From Centropus unirufus (taxonomy: Eukaryota; Chordata; Aves; Cuculiformes; Centropidae): DNA of 64,000 nt. Under the pieces are notes generated by a model. That model did no database searches. It saw nothing but the letters and a program-made list of their open reading frames with translations, and was not told where the DNA came from. Shown here one piece after another: positions 33,990 through 46,000 of this stretch. Made by a program: the position numbers and the translations under genes. Where the stretch lies: contig VYZI01000049.1 in assembly GCA_013397695.1 (NCBI GenBank), positions 3,758,756 to 3,822,755 on the forward strand, given 5' to 3'. Each line of letters begins with the position of its first letter. The stretch's first letter is position 1.

Positions 33990-34460
33990 CCTAACACAAA
34001 AAAACCCAAACCCAATACTATGCCTGTAACTCTGTTTATTTAACAGATTAAGAAAATCAACTTAGGCCACCTTCAAAATAGTTCCCTTCTGAGTTGACAC
34101 ACAGCTGTATATGACACTGCCAACATTCAATGCAATTCCACAGATCATTTCCTGGAAGGGTACTGAGGATCTTTGTCATTTTTGCTTTCGCATCTTCTAC
34201 CAATAAGTGGGTTCCTTTGAGTAATGACTTACTTTTGGGAACTTTTCTCCATAAGCCTCAGTCAATAATTGAAAAAATTCCACTATGGATTTCTTTAGTT
34301 TCACAAGAAACTTGATGTTAACTTGCTCTTCACTTTTGGGGACCAAAATTTTTCAATCGAGGGTAAGAAAGCATCTATATATGAACACATATCCACTTGT
34401 ACTGAGCAAAGCAATCAAATTGAGGTTTGTCTCATTGTGACAGGTTAGAGTAAGTTCTAT
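33990..34460 (-). mobile_element. Internally deleted mariner DNA transposon
   Basis: On the minus strand, 34328 down to about 34228 translates as EQVNIKFLVKLKKSIVEFF followed by QLLTEAYGEK, which matches the N-terminal helix-turn-helix of mariner transposases (the KFLVKLGKS...AYG type). After a short junction, about 34190 down to 34065 gives EDAKAKMTKILSTLPGNDLW, then NCIECWQCHIQLCVNSEGNY and FEGG, which matches the C-terminus of the same family (ECFEQWxxRxxxCIxxxGDYFEGD type). The catalytic DD34D core between them is absent, so this is a MITE-like deletion derivative with further stops. The outer ends are approximate because I could not fix the terminal inverted repeats. Confidence 0.65.
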
Positions 34461-36010
34461 ATGTCTTTGCATCTCCCCCCATCCTTGGTTCCCAAGCTAT
34501 AGGGTTAGTCTCAGGATTTTTGGGTCGGATCTCATATGTCTCCTGTGCAATTTCAGTTATGCCTGATGCTCCAAGCCAGAGTCAAAACCAAAGCCATAGC
34601 CAAGTCATTGTCTTGAGCCCAACAGTGACTCTCCCAGAGCAAAGTGCAGTAGCCACGTGCTACTGTCTGTGCAGCTCTGAGTGACTGTTTACCTCTCCGT
34701 GCCCCAGACAGATAGCTCAGATATACCCCAGTGTCTGACCAGGAAGGGCTGAAGGCTCATAAGGAGTGTAGGAAGCTTGGACAGCTGCAAGTGAGCAAGG
34801 ATCTACTTGTCATACCCTGCAGATATTCAAGCATCCCATCTACAGTGTAGCACAGAGATACCAGAGCTGTCCACACACCACAGGCTGGGGCACTGGAGCA
34901 GGCTAGGAGCCAAGACAACAGCACCGTGTGATCTGCCCAAGGTGAAGGGCTGCATCTCACCTGGCTTTCCACGATCTCAGTCCCAGCCACCTCGAGCAGC
35001 TCCATCTTCCACTGCAAACAGCATTGCAGATCGAGACCTACCACCACCAAAAAACATGTCCTGCTTTTGGCAGTGAGAACAGTACCACCCTCAGCCTCGG
35101 CCATTCCCTGTCCCAAACATAGGACCTGTCCTCTCAACCCAGCCTAGCCTCTGCTTCCAGCTTTTGCCTTGCATCCCTTGACAATGCCATTTCACCCCCA
35201 CTCTCTAGTCCTCACTCTTGATCAGAAAAAGACTTGGAATTCATGCCTGGGTCTTCAGGAGATCAGGGAGCCTGAAATCATTTGGTCTCCTTTTCTGAGA
35301 AAACTGACAACATGGCCATAAAAGTGAAAAATTCTTAAAATAACGGAAAGTGGAGAAGCTGTGTGCTTCTGGTACCCACCACTTCTCCCTGCCAACATTT
35401 CTGGCTGCACACACCCTCCTCATCAGCCTTTTCCACGACTGTCTCCATGATTTATTGTCTTAATAACTGAGCCTGAATTCTGCTGCCCCCCCTGGGGCTC
35501 ATGAGCAGCTGCCATTCAAACTCATCACATGGCATAGCCTGGTGCATACTAGATCATCTCTTCAGAACAGCCCTAAACCTTGTTCCTCTTCCTGGAAGGA
35601 GATACCTTGCCCGGAGGAAACCTCTGGACAGGCCTTCCCCATCCCATTTCACAGGGCACCTTCAGCTAGCTTTGAAGGGAAGTCACCTGCAGCAGAAGGG
35701 GTAAGACGTGCTCCTTCATGTGGATGTATATGTTCCTCCCCTACAGCACACTGGCAAAATGCCAGCTCCCCCTATATGCATAAATAACCCATCAGAGGAG
35801 AAGTTACAGAAGGCAAGTGGTCCTTTACAGGTTGCTGTTAACAAGTGTTAACCCAAAGACCAGGGCACAGAGAAGGACACAAGAGGAGGGGGGTCTGGAG
35901 GTTACTGTGCAGGATCTGAAAGCTGGGGATGAGGAATCCCTGTGCCGAGGGTCTTTGCAGGCACCAACCCTGCCATGCAAGAGTTTGTTGCTAGCTGCAG
36001 AACACCTCAG
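34461..36010. other. Intergenic sequence without recognised feature
   Basis: Unique sequence with moderate GC and no exon-like segment or repeat that I can support. Confidence 0.5.
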
Positions 36011-37500
36011 GGAATCATGGAATCTTTTAGTTTGGAAAAATCCTTTAAGATCATCAAGTCCAACCCTTAACCTAAAACCACCAAGTCTACCACTAAGCCA
36101 CATCCTTAAGCACCACATCTACACATCTTTTTAAATACCTCCAGGGACCATAACTCAACCGCTTCCCTGGACAGCCAGTTCCAATGCTCAACAACCCTTT
36201 TGGTGAAGAATTTTTTCCTAATATGCAGTGTACACCTCCTCTGACACAATTTCAGGCCATTTCCTCCTGTCCTAACACTTGCTACTTGCGAGAAGAGACC
36301 AACACCCTCCTCAAAACAATCTCCTTTGGGGTAGTTGTAAAGAGTGATAAGGTCTCCCCTGAGCCTCATTTTCTTCAGGCTAAACAAATCCAGATCTCCC
36401 AACCACTCCTCATAGAGCTTGTGCTGCAGATCCTTCACCCATTTCATTGCTCTTCTTTGCATATGCTCCAGTGGTTCCATGTCTTTCTTGTAGTGAGGGG
36501 ACCAAAAATGAACACAGTATTCAAGATGAGGCTTCACAAGTGCTGAGTATAGGGGGATGATCACTTCCCCGGTCCTGCTGGCCACAATACTTCTCATACA
36601 AGCCAGAATGCCCTTGGCCTTCTTGGCCACCTGGACACACTGCTGGCTTGTATTCAGGCAGCTATTGACCATCACCCCCAGGTCCTTATCTGTCAAGAAA
36701 CTTTCCAGTCATTTGTCTCCAAGCCTGAAGCATCGCATGGGGTTGTTGTGATCCATGTGCAGGACCTGGTATTTGGCCTTGTTGAATCTCATAAAGGTGG
36801 TTTCAGCCCATCAATCCAGCAACCATTCCAGATCCCTCTGCAGAGTATTCCTACCCTCAAGGAGATCGGTGCTTCCACCCAACTTGGTGTCACCTGCAAA
36901 TGTAGTGAGGATGCTCTCCAGATTATTAATAAAGGTATTAAACAGAACCTGCCCCATCCCTGAGCCCCGGGGAATGCCGCTTGTGACTGGCTGCCGACTG
37001 GATTTAACTCCATTCACGACAATTCTTTGGGCCTGGTCTTCTAGCCATTTTGTTACCTAGTAAAGATTGCACCTGTCCGAGCCATGAGTTTCTCTAGGAG
37101 AATGCGGTAGGAAATGGCGTCAAAAGTTTTACTGAAGTCTAGTCAGATGACATCCACAGGCTTTCCCTTATCCCCTAAGAGGGTCACCATCCTAGAAGGA
37201 GGTCAGGTTAGTCAAGCAGGATCTGCTTTTCACAAACCCATGCGAACTGGCCCTGGTCACCTGGTTGTCCTTTGTGTGCCGTGTGATGACACTCAAGACA
37301 ATCTGCTGCATAAGGTTCCCCAGCATGGAGGTCAGACTGACAGGCTTATAGTTCCCTGGATCCCTCTTCTCGCCCTTCTCGTAGATGGGCATCGTATTTG
37401 CTAACCTCTGGTCAGCTGGGACCGTCTGGGTTAGCTAGCACGGGCTGATGAATAATTGAAAGTGGCTTGGTGACCTCAGGGCCACACATCCTAGGTCTCT
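36011..37500 (-). mobile_element. CR1 LINE, 5'-truncated, about 1.5 kb, minus strand
   Basis: The longest CR1 in the window. The reversed 3' end (gaatcatggaatcttttagt, then ttggaaaaatcctttaagat) leads into ORF2 on the minus strand. In coding order from about 37490 the blocks are EVTKPLSII, MPIYEKGEKRDPGNYKPVSL, DFSKTFDAISYRILLEKLMA, VTSGIPRGSGMGQVLFNTFI with a FAGDTKLGG site (catalytic FADD changed to FAGD), and then ITDKDLGVMVN, LYSALVKPHLEYCVHFWSPH, LDLFSLKKMRLRGDLITLYN and HIRKKFFTKRVVEHWNWLSR. Stops and frameshifts separate the pieces, so it is inactive. The last third keeps an open frame of nearly 200 codons (36106-36696), which suggests moderate age. Confidence 0.95.
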
Positions 37501-39514
37501 TTTTCTATTACTCCTCAGACTCCAGTGCACTGGTAAAGCCCTGCTGACTCCCGCTCTCTGACAAACTAAGCACCTCCTCCCCTGCTTGCACTCCAGAGCA
37601 CATCACTCATCAGAGCTAAAAGGACACGTAAGACACCAATTAAGTCTCCAAAGAGTCTGCTTGTGATTTTGAGAACTGTTTCAAGGTTTTCTGGCTCCTT
37701 GGAGGTAAGGCTAACCTCTTGGACTAATTGACAGCAAGGGAGAAGACAAGACAGCACAAGACGGTTCCCCCCTGATCCAAGCTGCACTACCGCCTGCCCC
37801 AGAAGGACCATCCCTCAGCTGTGCATCAGCAGCTGGTGCCCCTCCTGCCCTCCCTTCTGCAAATTAACGACTCTCTAATTGTTCCTTATTTAACTCTAGC
37901 AAAGGTGGGGTCCTTTGCTCCCAACAGGGGAGAGAGAGCAGAGGAAAGGCACAAGGGCATCCCCAGAGAAGCAGGAGCTAATGAGGCATCTGACTACAAA
38001 CATTTGCTTTACTTGTAGTACCTGGTAATAGATATTGCCCTGGAGGCTGGATGAAGAGGGTGGGACATAGACAGGGGCGAGGACGTGAGCAGAAGCTGCA
38101 AGAGCTTCTGACTTCGAGCGAATATCATTTTCACAGAAGCCAAGTGGCCACCCAGATGAGCAGGAGTGCTTTGCTGAGCAACAGAATCAAAAATTCTGTG
38201 GCTCCGGCATGGAATTGACTCCTGAGGTAAAAGGTGGACGCAGGTCAGTTTGTGGTGCAGACCATGAGCAACCACACAGGTAGGGAGCGTGCTGGGAGTC
38301 TGCCTGTCCTCCACGAAGAAAACAGCAGTTACAAAGGGGAAAACTCTCCCTCGTGCTGGCCGGGAGGAGGAGAGTGAGGGGGAAGGTGTGAAACAGGAGC
38401 CCTGCCCCTACGAATGGATGCTCGGGGTTCCCCAGACCCTCACGATGGAGACCCTCCTTACCATCCCCTGCTAAGGGGGGTGGGCTCTCCCTCGCATCCC
38501 CCCATGTACTGCTTCCCCAGGCCATTGCCCACCCTGTGGTCTCAGGGGAGCAGCAAGGGAAGCCGCCAGCCGCCTCAGGATGGTTAACAGCTCTCCTCAA
38601 CCACCGCAACATGATGGATGAGCCCTGCCCCATGGAAATGTCACAGCCTGAGCAGAGAGTGAGCTCATTCCTCTCCGCCTCTGATCTTAGCATGCAAGCC
38701 AGCAGGGACAAATAACCCCTGTCCTTACCAAGTAGGCAGCCTGCTTTGGCCTCCCAGCTTTTCATGGTGATGTCCAGGCATGAGAAGCAAAAAGAGCCAT
38801 GAGTTTTCAGGGTGTAACCCCACTGATCCAAAGGCTGGTAAATAATGGAAGAGGGACTCGCCTCCTCTTCCAGGGAAAGAAGGAAGTGTGAATGGATGAT
38901 GGATGATCTGGTCAAGCATTCAACCTTGTTATCTAATTTGAAAAATGGGTAAATGAGGTAATTATGGTGAGATATCGATTCATAGCAACTTGCTCTATGA
39001 ATGCCATAGCAATAATTCTCAGGGCTGCCATGCAGCTCCCCCAGCCCCTCCTCAGCTGCAGAAGGCAGGTTCAGGCTTTTTGTTTTAGTCTGTACATTTC
39101 TGAGAGATGGTGCTAGCCAGCATGGCCAGAGACCAGGCTACCTTCTCTCCCCAGGACAGGCCGGAGACTGTTGGCCAACAATGGAAAGGAGCCTGTCTCT
39201 GATGGTCTGCGTTTCTCAGGGCTGTCATCAGTCAGGTCTAGTAAGGGAAGCAAGTGAAGAGTCAGGGAGTTTAACTGTATCCTGTCCAATTAGAACCTGT
39301 GCCCTTTCCCACTGCAATCCAAATATTTTAAGCTTTTGCTCTGCATCTGGAAACAAATATCTCCACAGCTGTGGATAGCTGCCTTTTAGGAACTTATCTA
39401 CTACGTTTGTAGTACATATAAGTTCCTAGAAGGTTTCTTAAAGATGTGAGCAGAGATAGATTTCCTTACCAAATTTCAATTTAAATCTGTTGAATATATA
39501 TGTTTTGCATATGC
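37501..39514. other. Intergenic sequence between two CR1 copies
   Basis: Unique sequence. A minus-strand open frame of 242 codons (38187-38915) has no recognisable domain, no conserved-looking motif and no splice context, and I do not call it a gene. Confidence 0.45.
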
Positions 39515-40084
39515 TATAGAATATAGAATCATAAAACCAGAATTGTTTGGTTAGAAAAGAATTTTGAGATCATCAGGTCCAAACATACCTGTCCACTGCT
39601 GAACCATGTCCCTGAGTATCTCATCTACTCATCTTTAAACATCTCCAGGGATGGTGACTCAGCCACCTCCCTGGGCAGCCCATGCCAGTGCCCAATAACC
39701 CTTTCGGTGAATGAATTTTTTGTCGATATCTTATCTGAACCTGCCCTGGTGCAACTTGAGGCCATTTCCTCTCATCCTGTTGCCTGTCACTTGAGAGAAG
39801 AGACCAACACCCACCTTGCTAAAGCCTCCTCTCAGGCAGGTGTAGACAGTGATAGTCTCCACTCAGCCTTATTTTCACCAGGCTAAACAACCCCAGTTCC
39901 CTCAACCACCTCTCCTAAGGCTCGTTCTCCAGCCCCTTCACCAGCTTTGTTGCCTTTCTCTGGACATGCTCCAACATCTCAGTGTCCTTGTAGTGAGGGT
40001 CCCAAAACTGAACACAGTATTTGAGGTGCCCTCTCACCAGTGCTAAGTACAGGGGCACAATCACTTCGGTGGTCCTGCTGGCCC
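39515..40084 (-). mobile_element. CR1 LINE 3' fragment, minus strand
   Basis: Begins tagaatatagaatcataaaa and continues atcatcaggtccaaacatac, catctccagggatggtgact, cagccacctccctgggcagc and ggccatttcctctcatcctg, up to cacttcggtggtcctgctgg. This is the reversed final 570 bp of CR1, the same portion as in 36011-36590 but from a separate insertion. Frames are broken. Confidence 0.93.
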
Positions 40085-40638
40085 TAGGCTGGCTGTGACC
40101 CAGCTGTGTGACTCAGTGCCATACAACCTTAATCTTTGGTCTGCTAGCATAAGAGCCAATATGGACATCAGATAGAGCCACATGGAGGTAGCAAACCCCA
40201 AATATTCTCTGCCCTCTCAGTTCAGACCAACCACCCTTGTCTGGCTCATTAATTGCCCACTGCAACTAGGCGAGAAACCAGCCTGTGAGCCTGGGACTGA
40301 GCGGGGAGAGCTGGAGTCCTTTTGTGTACGTTTGTTTCTCAAAGCAGGTCTGCAGCTGTGGCACCTCCAAACGCGGCACTTGAATCCATGCCACAGGAGC
40401 CAGAGCACTTGGGAACACACCACCCAGCAGGAGGCTGAGCATACTCAGGTCTGCCCTCAAGGTTCCAGTGTGTCCACTTTCCCCACACTGCAGTCACATC
40501 CAGAAGGTGCAATAGGTCGCCCATGTGCCTTGAGATGCTGGAGGCTTTCCCTGGCAGCTGCTGTAGTTTTTTTTTCCTCCTTACCAATGGCTTGGGATAT
40601 TGGTGCTGTTGGAGGAGAACAGTCACAGTTCTATCCAC

Positions 40639-40805
40639 AGCTCAGCTGCTTAACCTGTTTCTCCACATGTAAAGTAGGTGATCATTATAATCCCCTCCCT
40701 CTCTGGGGACATCAAGAGTCAATGCATAAGTCATGAAAAGGAGTGCTTTGAGATCCTTAGGTAGGAAGTATTCCAGGGCTGTTGTTGTTATTGGTAATGG
40801 CGCAT
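40639..40805 (+). mobile_element. Ancient amniote SINE remnant (MIR/CORE-SINE-like, L2-type tail)
   Basis: Reads gctgcttaacctgtttctcc, acatgtaaagtaggtgatca and ttataatcccctccctc, then gagtgctttgagatccttag and gttgttgttattggtaatgg. It resembles the MIR-type order: tctgtaaaatgggg, gataataatacc, gcgctttgagatccttgg and a final TTATT-type repeat. The copy is very diverged. Family naming is from memory of consensus sequences. Confidence 0.5.
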
Positions 40806-41550
40806 ACTTATTCCACTTATTGGCACTTCAAGCTACATTAAAGTCATTCCCTAGATGCAGGAGACTTCACAAAAAATATATGACCTTCTGTTCCAAAAAC
40901 ATAGGCACCTGCCAGTTGTGCTGAAGCAAATATTACCATCTTCCTTTCGCCAAGCTCCTTCACAGACACTCTCTTGTCTCCCCATATTCAGACACACTTC
41001 AACTTCACCCTGCCCCTGTGAAGGGTCCTAATCCCATTTCCATGGCCAAATCTGGAAGTCTTCACTCCTTCCCTATCTTCCCAGATTTCTATATTGCATC
41101 CACTCTTGTGTTGCACCTTCTTGCTCCAGACAGTGTTCCTTCAGCCTTTGTGCTGTGTATGTGCCTCCTGCCTTCTCTTCTTACTCCCCCCATATCTCTT
41201 TTAACATATATTACTATATCCTATGCCCCCAGTTCCTTCTTCTTCTGCAGAGAATGCGGAAAGCTCTGGACTATTTCATAACTCAGTTTCCCTGCTCTCT
41301 TTAACCTGCCACCCTACTGGGTACCATAGTGAGGGATTCCTTTCCCAAGGACAGTAAGTAGGTAGGAAATTCTCTCACGACCTGTTAGAACTAGAATAAA
41401 GTTACATTGGAGTTGTGTTAGAAGACCATCAGCTGGATCATTAGCTTCAAATAATTGCCAGAAGGAGGTGGAAGTTGCAAGACATGGGTATACAACATGA
41501 CGGGTATCTGGAGACAGTCTGGGACACCCGGAGAAGGTGCTGCAAGCCGA

Positions 41551-41620
41551 TATACCTTATACTGATTATTCTTTGCTGACCATATATATACCTTATACTG
41601 ACCATTCCTCTGCTGTCTAG
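41551..41620. repeat. Two-copy tandem duplication, 36-bp period
   Basis: Units begin tataccttatactgattatt (41551) and tataccttatactgaccatt (41587), each followed by ctttgctg or cctctgctg. The copies differ by a few substitutions. Confidence 0.7.
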
Positions 41621-42689
41621 AGGAACAGATAAATGTTATGATTCAAAGAGCTGTCCTGTAACACAGCACACTCACTGAGGGCAAGTCCTAAAAGCCCCCT
41701 CACATGGATCTGATCCCTTTGAAAGAGCATCCCTGATAATCTCATCTCCTCAGACGTCCTTGGCCTGTACACTTTTGCTATGCAGTTGTGCATGTATAGG
41801 GCCACTGTCTTTTCCTGGTTGTCTTCACTGCCATGTGAAGCTCAACACAGTCGTAGCAAGCTGCTTAGTATGGACTGTCAGCCTCCCTGCTCACAGCCTC
41901 TTCTCACCAAGAGACAGGTCCATTACACCACACAGACACGTTGCATGCGTGCAGTTATGGCCACAGCTCCTGTGACCCTCTACCCATCCAGTTGCCCCAG
42001 CTTTGTCATCCCCTGCTGAGGAGAGGACCACAGCTCTCCAGGCAGAATGCATGAGCTCTCCCTATTGAGATCCTGCAACCTTATTGCCACAAGGAGATGC
42101 CTTCTCCTCCCTGAGAGCTCTCCTGTGGGCCATGCTTGGATTTCTGCACGGGGACACACAGCAAACTCATCTGGATCTTCATCCCTCACCAATGGGTCTT
42201 TCTTGGGGCACAGAGTGGTGAGAAACCTCTCACCACTCCGCCCATCTGTAATTTAGATATTTAATCTGGGATAGCCATAAAGGTGCTCTGTCTCAATGGA
42301 GGAAGAGAGGAATCTTGGGGTGGGGATTTACCCACACCCATCTTACACCTCTTTGAGAGGTGATTAATCCCCTTTTTCTCTACTGACTACAGAAGGACTG
42401 CACAAAGATGGTCTAGGTTTTGGGTGGCTGCTGCAAGGGGGAAGGAGTCCACACTCGGCACCCAGAATAGCTCCAAGCTCACTCCACAGCCTGGCAAACC
42501 TCATGCACATACATCCTGGAAAGTAATTCCCACCCAGGAGGATTAAACTATCAAAGGGAAAAAGCTGGGAACTGATTTCTCCAACACATCCTTATGACGG
42601 TGAGCACGACAGTTACCAGGTTATGCTCAAATGTCTCTTCAAGCTCTGGCTCAGGTAGACGTATCCTATCTGAAATTTTAAACCTCCAA

Positions 42690-43020
42690 ACACTGATTAA
42701 AAACTACCCACTGACAGAGAAAATATTTGTTAGTTTACTCCAAGTTTATTAGATGTTAGACCTAATTAAAAGTTCCAATGTGTGGTAAATGCTTCTTTAA
42801 TTACAGCAAGACAGGAACATTAGAATTGTGGTTTTGTAGTGAAAGTACATCTAATTAGCCTGGTATATTTAGGGCATTATTTCTATCTATTTGAAATACA
42901 CTGCACTAAGTGTTGCTTATTCCAGTCAGAGCTTAACAGAAATGTGTTCCAATCAAAAAAACACTTCTTTTTTAATTTCCTCCTACATTTTTTTAATGTT
43001 TAATTTATTCTTAATGAAAG
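42690..43020. other. AT-rich block with many TAATT-type motifs
   Basis: Contains cctaattaaaag, tctttaattacagc, catctaattagcctgg and similar motifs within 300 bp. Clusters of TAATTA-like words are homeodomain binding-site types and are frequent in conserved noncoding elements. This is only a candidate, because conservation cannot be seen from one sequence. Confidence 0.25.
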
Positions 43021-46000
43021 AAACTAGACTGAGTGTCCCCAGAGGATGAATTCCCTTGTTTATGCACAGAACAGATAAGAGGCACTGCATGGATCAGTAC
43101 TGAGATCTTTGTTAGGAGCAATTGGGGAGCTACGCATCCATCATTCAGTCTCTCCATCAGTCTTTCTGAGTAATTCTGGAGACGTTTTTTGCTTGGATGT
43201 AGCTTTGAAATAGCTATTGCTATGACTGAAAAAAAAGTTGCAAACACTAACAACAAACAAAAACCCAAACCCAACCAACCAACTATGTTTATTGAAGGAC
43301 CAATTGCACTAAAGTGAGGATAAAAAAAAGGAAAAAAAACTCATATCTCTGTGGGCTGCCAAACTCCACATTGACAACCTGAATGCATTAATATAAAAGG
43401 AAAGAAAGTGCAAGCATTCATGTGGTCTGTGAAAAGACTTTGCTCACTGCTCTGCATTAGGCATTCTCAATCATTTGCTCCAAACCCAGTACTAGACACC
43501 ACAAAGCTCACATAAACCAAACCAGGACCCACTAGCAGACCAAGGAGAGATAGCACCCATTACCCTCTTCTTGCACATACAGAAGTGGTTTCCTGGCTTT
43601 ACCAGGGAAGGGCAGTGAAGGCCCAGGGAGACTTGAGGTCTTGCTTTGGATGCCGTCTCTTGCATAAACACTGCAGCATAATGGCACTGAAGTGGCTGCT
43701 GAGCATGAGCGCGGTGTCCCAGCAGCAAATAACTCTGGGCCTTAAAACATCAGGCAGCATAAGCCTAAAACCGTAAATCATAGCTTTCAAGTGTCCCTCA
43801 AGAGAGCCAGAGGGTTCACACCAAAGGCCAGGAGAAAGAAGAGGGAAAGGGCTGGTGCATGGACTGATCATCCCTGGAGAGCCAGTGATTTATCTTTCCA
43901 AGTACTGTAGAGCAGCTGGAGTGCCCAGCCAAGTCTCACGTGTTGACTCCTGTGGATGACCTGCTCTTCTCCTTTGGGCTCACAAGTCACCACAGCCCTG
44001 ATCCCATGATGCAAGTGGTCAAGGAGTGAAAGCCACCTCCTCTGGGGGCTGCAGCGGGGTTTGGAGGGTAGATGGATTGGGATAGACCTCAATACACCAT
44101 GTGCACACTGCGTGTGTTCTAACTAAGCCCCGTGGTTCCATTCCCCTCATGATGTGCCACGTGGGGTACAGCCCTGGCGCTAGCAGAGGGGAGGTATGAG
44201 AAGGCATCCAGAGGGCTAACAGCAGCTGAGCAGCCAGGCACTCACCTCCCTGGGGCACTTTCATGGAGCGGGCACACTGCGGCCAGCAGACGGCAACTGC
44301 TGCCTTGGGAGTGTAGTGCTATGAACCTGAACACGTTAAACAGGTCAGTGCATCTGTGTTCCATGGCCAATGCTTTCACAGCAAGGATGGAAAGGCGTAG
44401 AAATAAACTTGGGTGGTATGTTCACCGAAATCAGTTGTTTGAGGAAGGGCAGGGAGGGACAGAAGATAAACACTTCTGCTCACTGGGGATGTAATCCTGC
44501 AGGATTTCCCTTGGGGGAAATCAAAGAAAAAGCACTTGGGAACCACTGGCACTTGTGCACATGCATGTGCAGAAATGCATGTGTAGAAATGCATGCAACA
44601 GGGACAGAGGTTGCAGGCTAAAGCCCCACGCCCCTCAATATGTTCAGCAGTCTCCACCAGAGGAACCGAACTAGCCATGAGCCAGGATGTCCCCTGTGGT
44701 TTATGCTGCCACTTCCCATGCAGCACTGAGGAGAGGGAAAGCCTTACTCGGAGCAGTCCCAGGCTCACCTCTATCCAGATCCATGGGGACTTTGCCCAGA
44801 CAAACTATCAGATCAGTGTTTCATCACCTGTGCTTTTGTAGGTGGCTACCTTAGCGAAATAAAACTTTGAAAGTTATTTTTCCTTTCCATTTTCATTTCC
44901 TTTTGATGTTTGGTTTCCTCGTACTTTGAGTACTAATATATAGTTTGGGTTTTCCATGAAGAGGTCTACGTGCAATAGCTCTGTAGATCCCACCCTGGTG
45001 TCTCACAGGCTGGCATCTTAGTGGGTCTCAAAGGTCTCTCAGGGTTACGCTGTTCCATCAATTTACCCAGCATTTGTCAATCAATCCAAGATGCTTGTCA
45101 TCTGCTCCTGGGATCCTTCTTCAAATTTATTTTCCCTATTCAACAGCCCTGCTGCATGCAGAATGGAGGTAGCAGGATTAATGTCAAGAGCACCTGCAAA
45201 TCCTGGTATAGACCCTCTAGTTGGTCCATGTAGCATTTTTGGTCTCCAAGAGACGAGTGGTGGCATGCTGTTCCTGCTGCCTACTCCCACTGCAAGAGAG
45301 GTGCTTAAAACTGTGGGATAAAGAATGGATGAACCCTCAATTCCTAGAAATTAGGCATAACTAGAAAGGGTTTAGTCCAGCCCCATATTGAGCTGTGCTT
45401 GTCTGCAGGGGCACAGGGCTTGGGGACATGGTTCATGAGTCTACAATTGCCAGAAGGCTTGAGGAACCTATAGCACATCCAGAGTAGAGAATTAGGGTAG
45501 GAAAACCAGTGGGGGTAGTCAGTTACATGAGTGAAAGACCTTCTGGCTGCAACATCAGCCGGAGGAAAACTGACAAGAGCGCTCAGCCTCCTGATTTCCA
45601 TCTGCAGGCTGAGCAGCAAAAGGGGTCTGGCAGGAAGAATCCTCATGGGGATACTACCACACCAGTGCCCAGATGTGTTGTGAGGATTGTTTTTGCAGCT
45701 TTCTCTGGAGCATCTGATATCAGCCACTGCCAGGACTGAGATAAGGGCCTAAAGGGAGATTCATCTTGTGCAGTTAAATGTCTCCTGTGTTCACAATGGC
45801 TGCCTTTTCTCCTTTCACTCATGCCTTTTGTTTACTGCTTGGCTTCACAGCTCCTGTGTTTTTCCAGGCAGCAATTTCTGTATATCTGAGGAAAGCTGAG
45901 AGCACAGTGGTCATTACTGTCATACAAATGCTGGTCACCTGCTCTATGCACTTCCTTCAGATGAAACACTGCCCCCTCCCATCGCTCTCAAGCCCCACAG

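Noticed and set aside
36106..36696. Nearly 200-codon minus-strand frame considered as a host gene
   Set aside because: It is the C-terminal part of CR1 ORF2 with its standard motifs, inside a truncated LINE.
38187..38915. 242-codon open frame on the - strand
   Set aside because: Long but without recognisable motif, CpG pattern or splice sites, and overlapped by another open frame. Most likely chance in GC-richer sequence.
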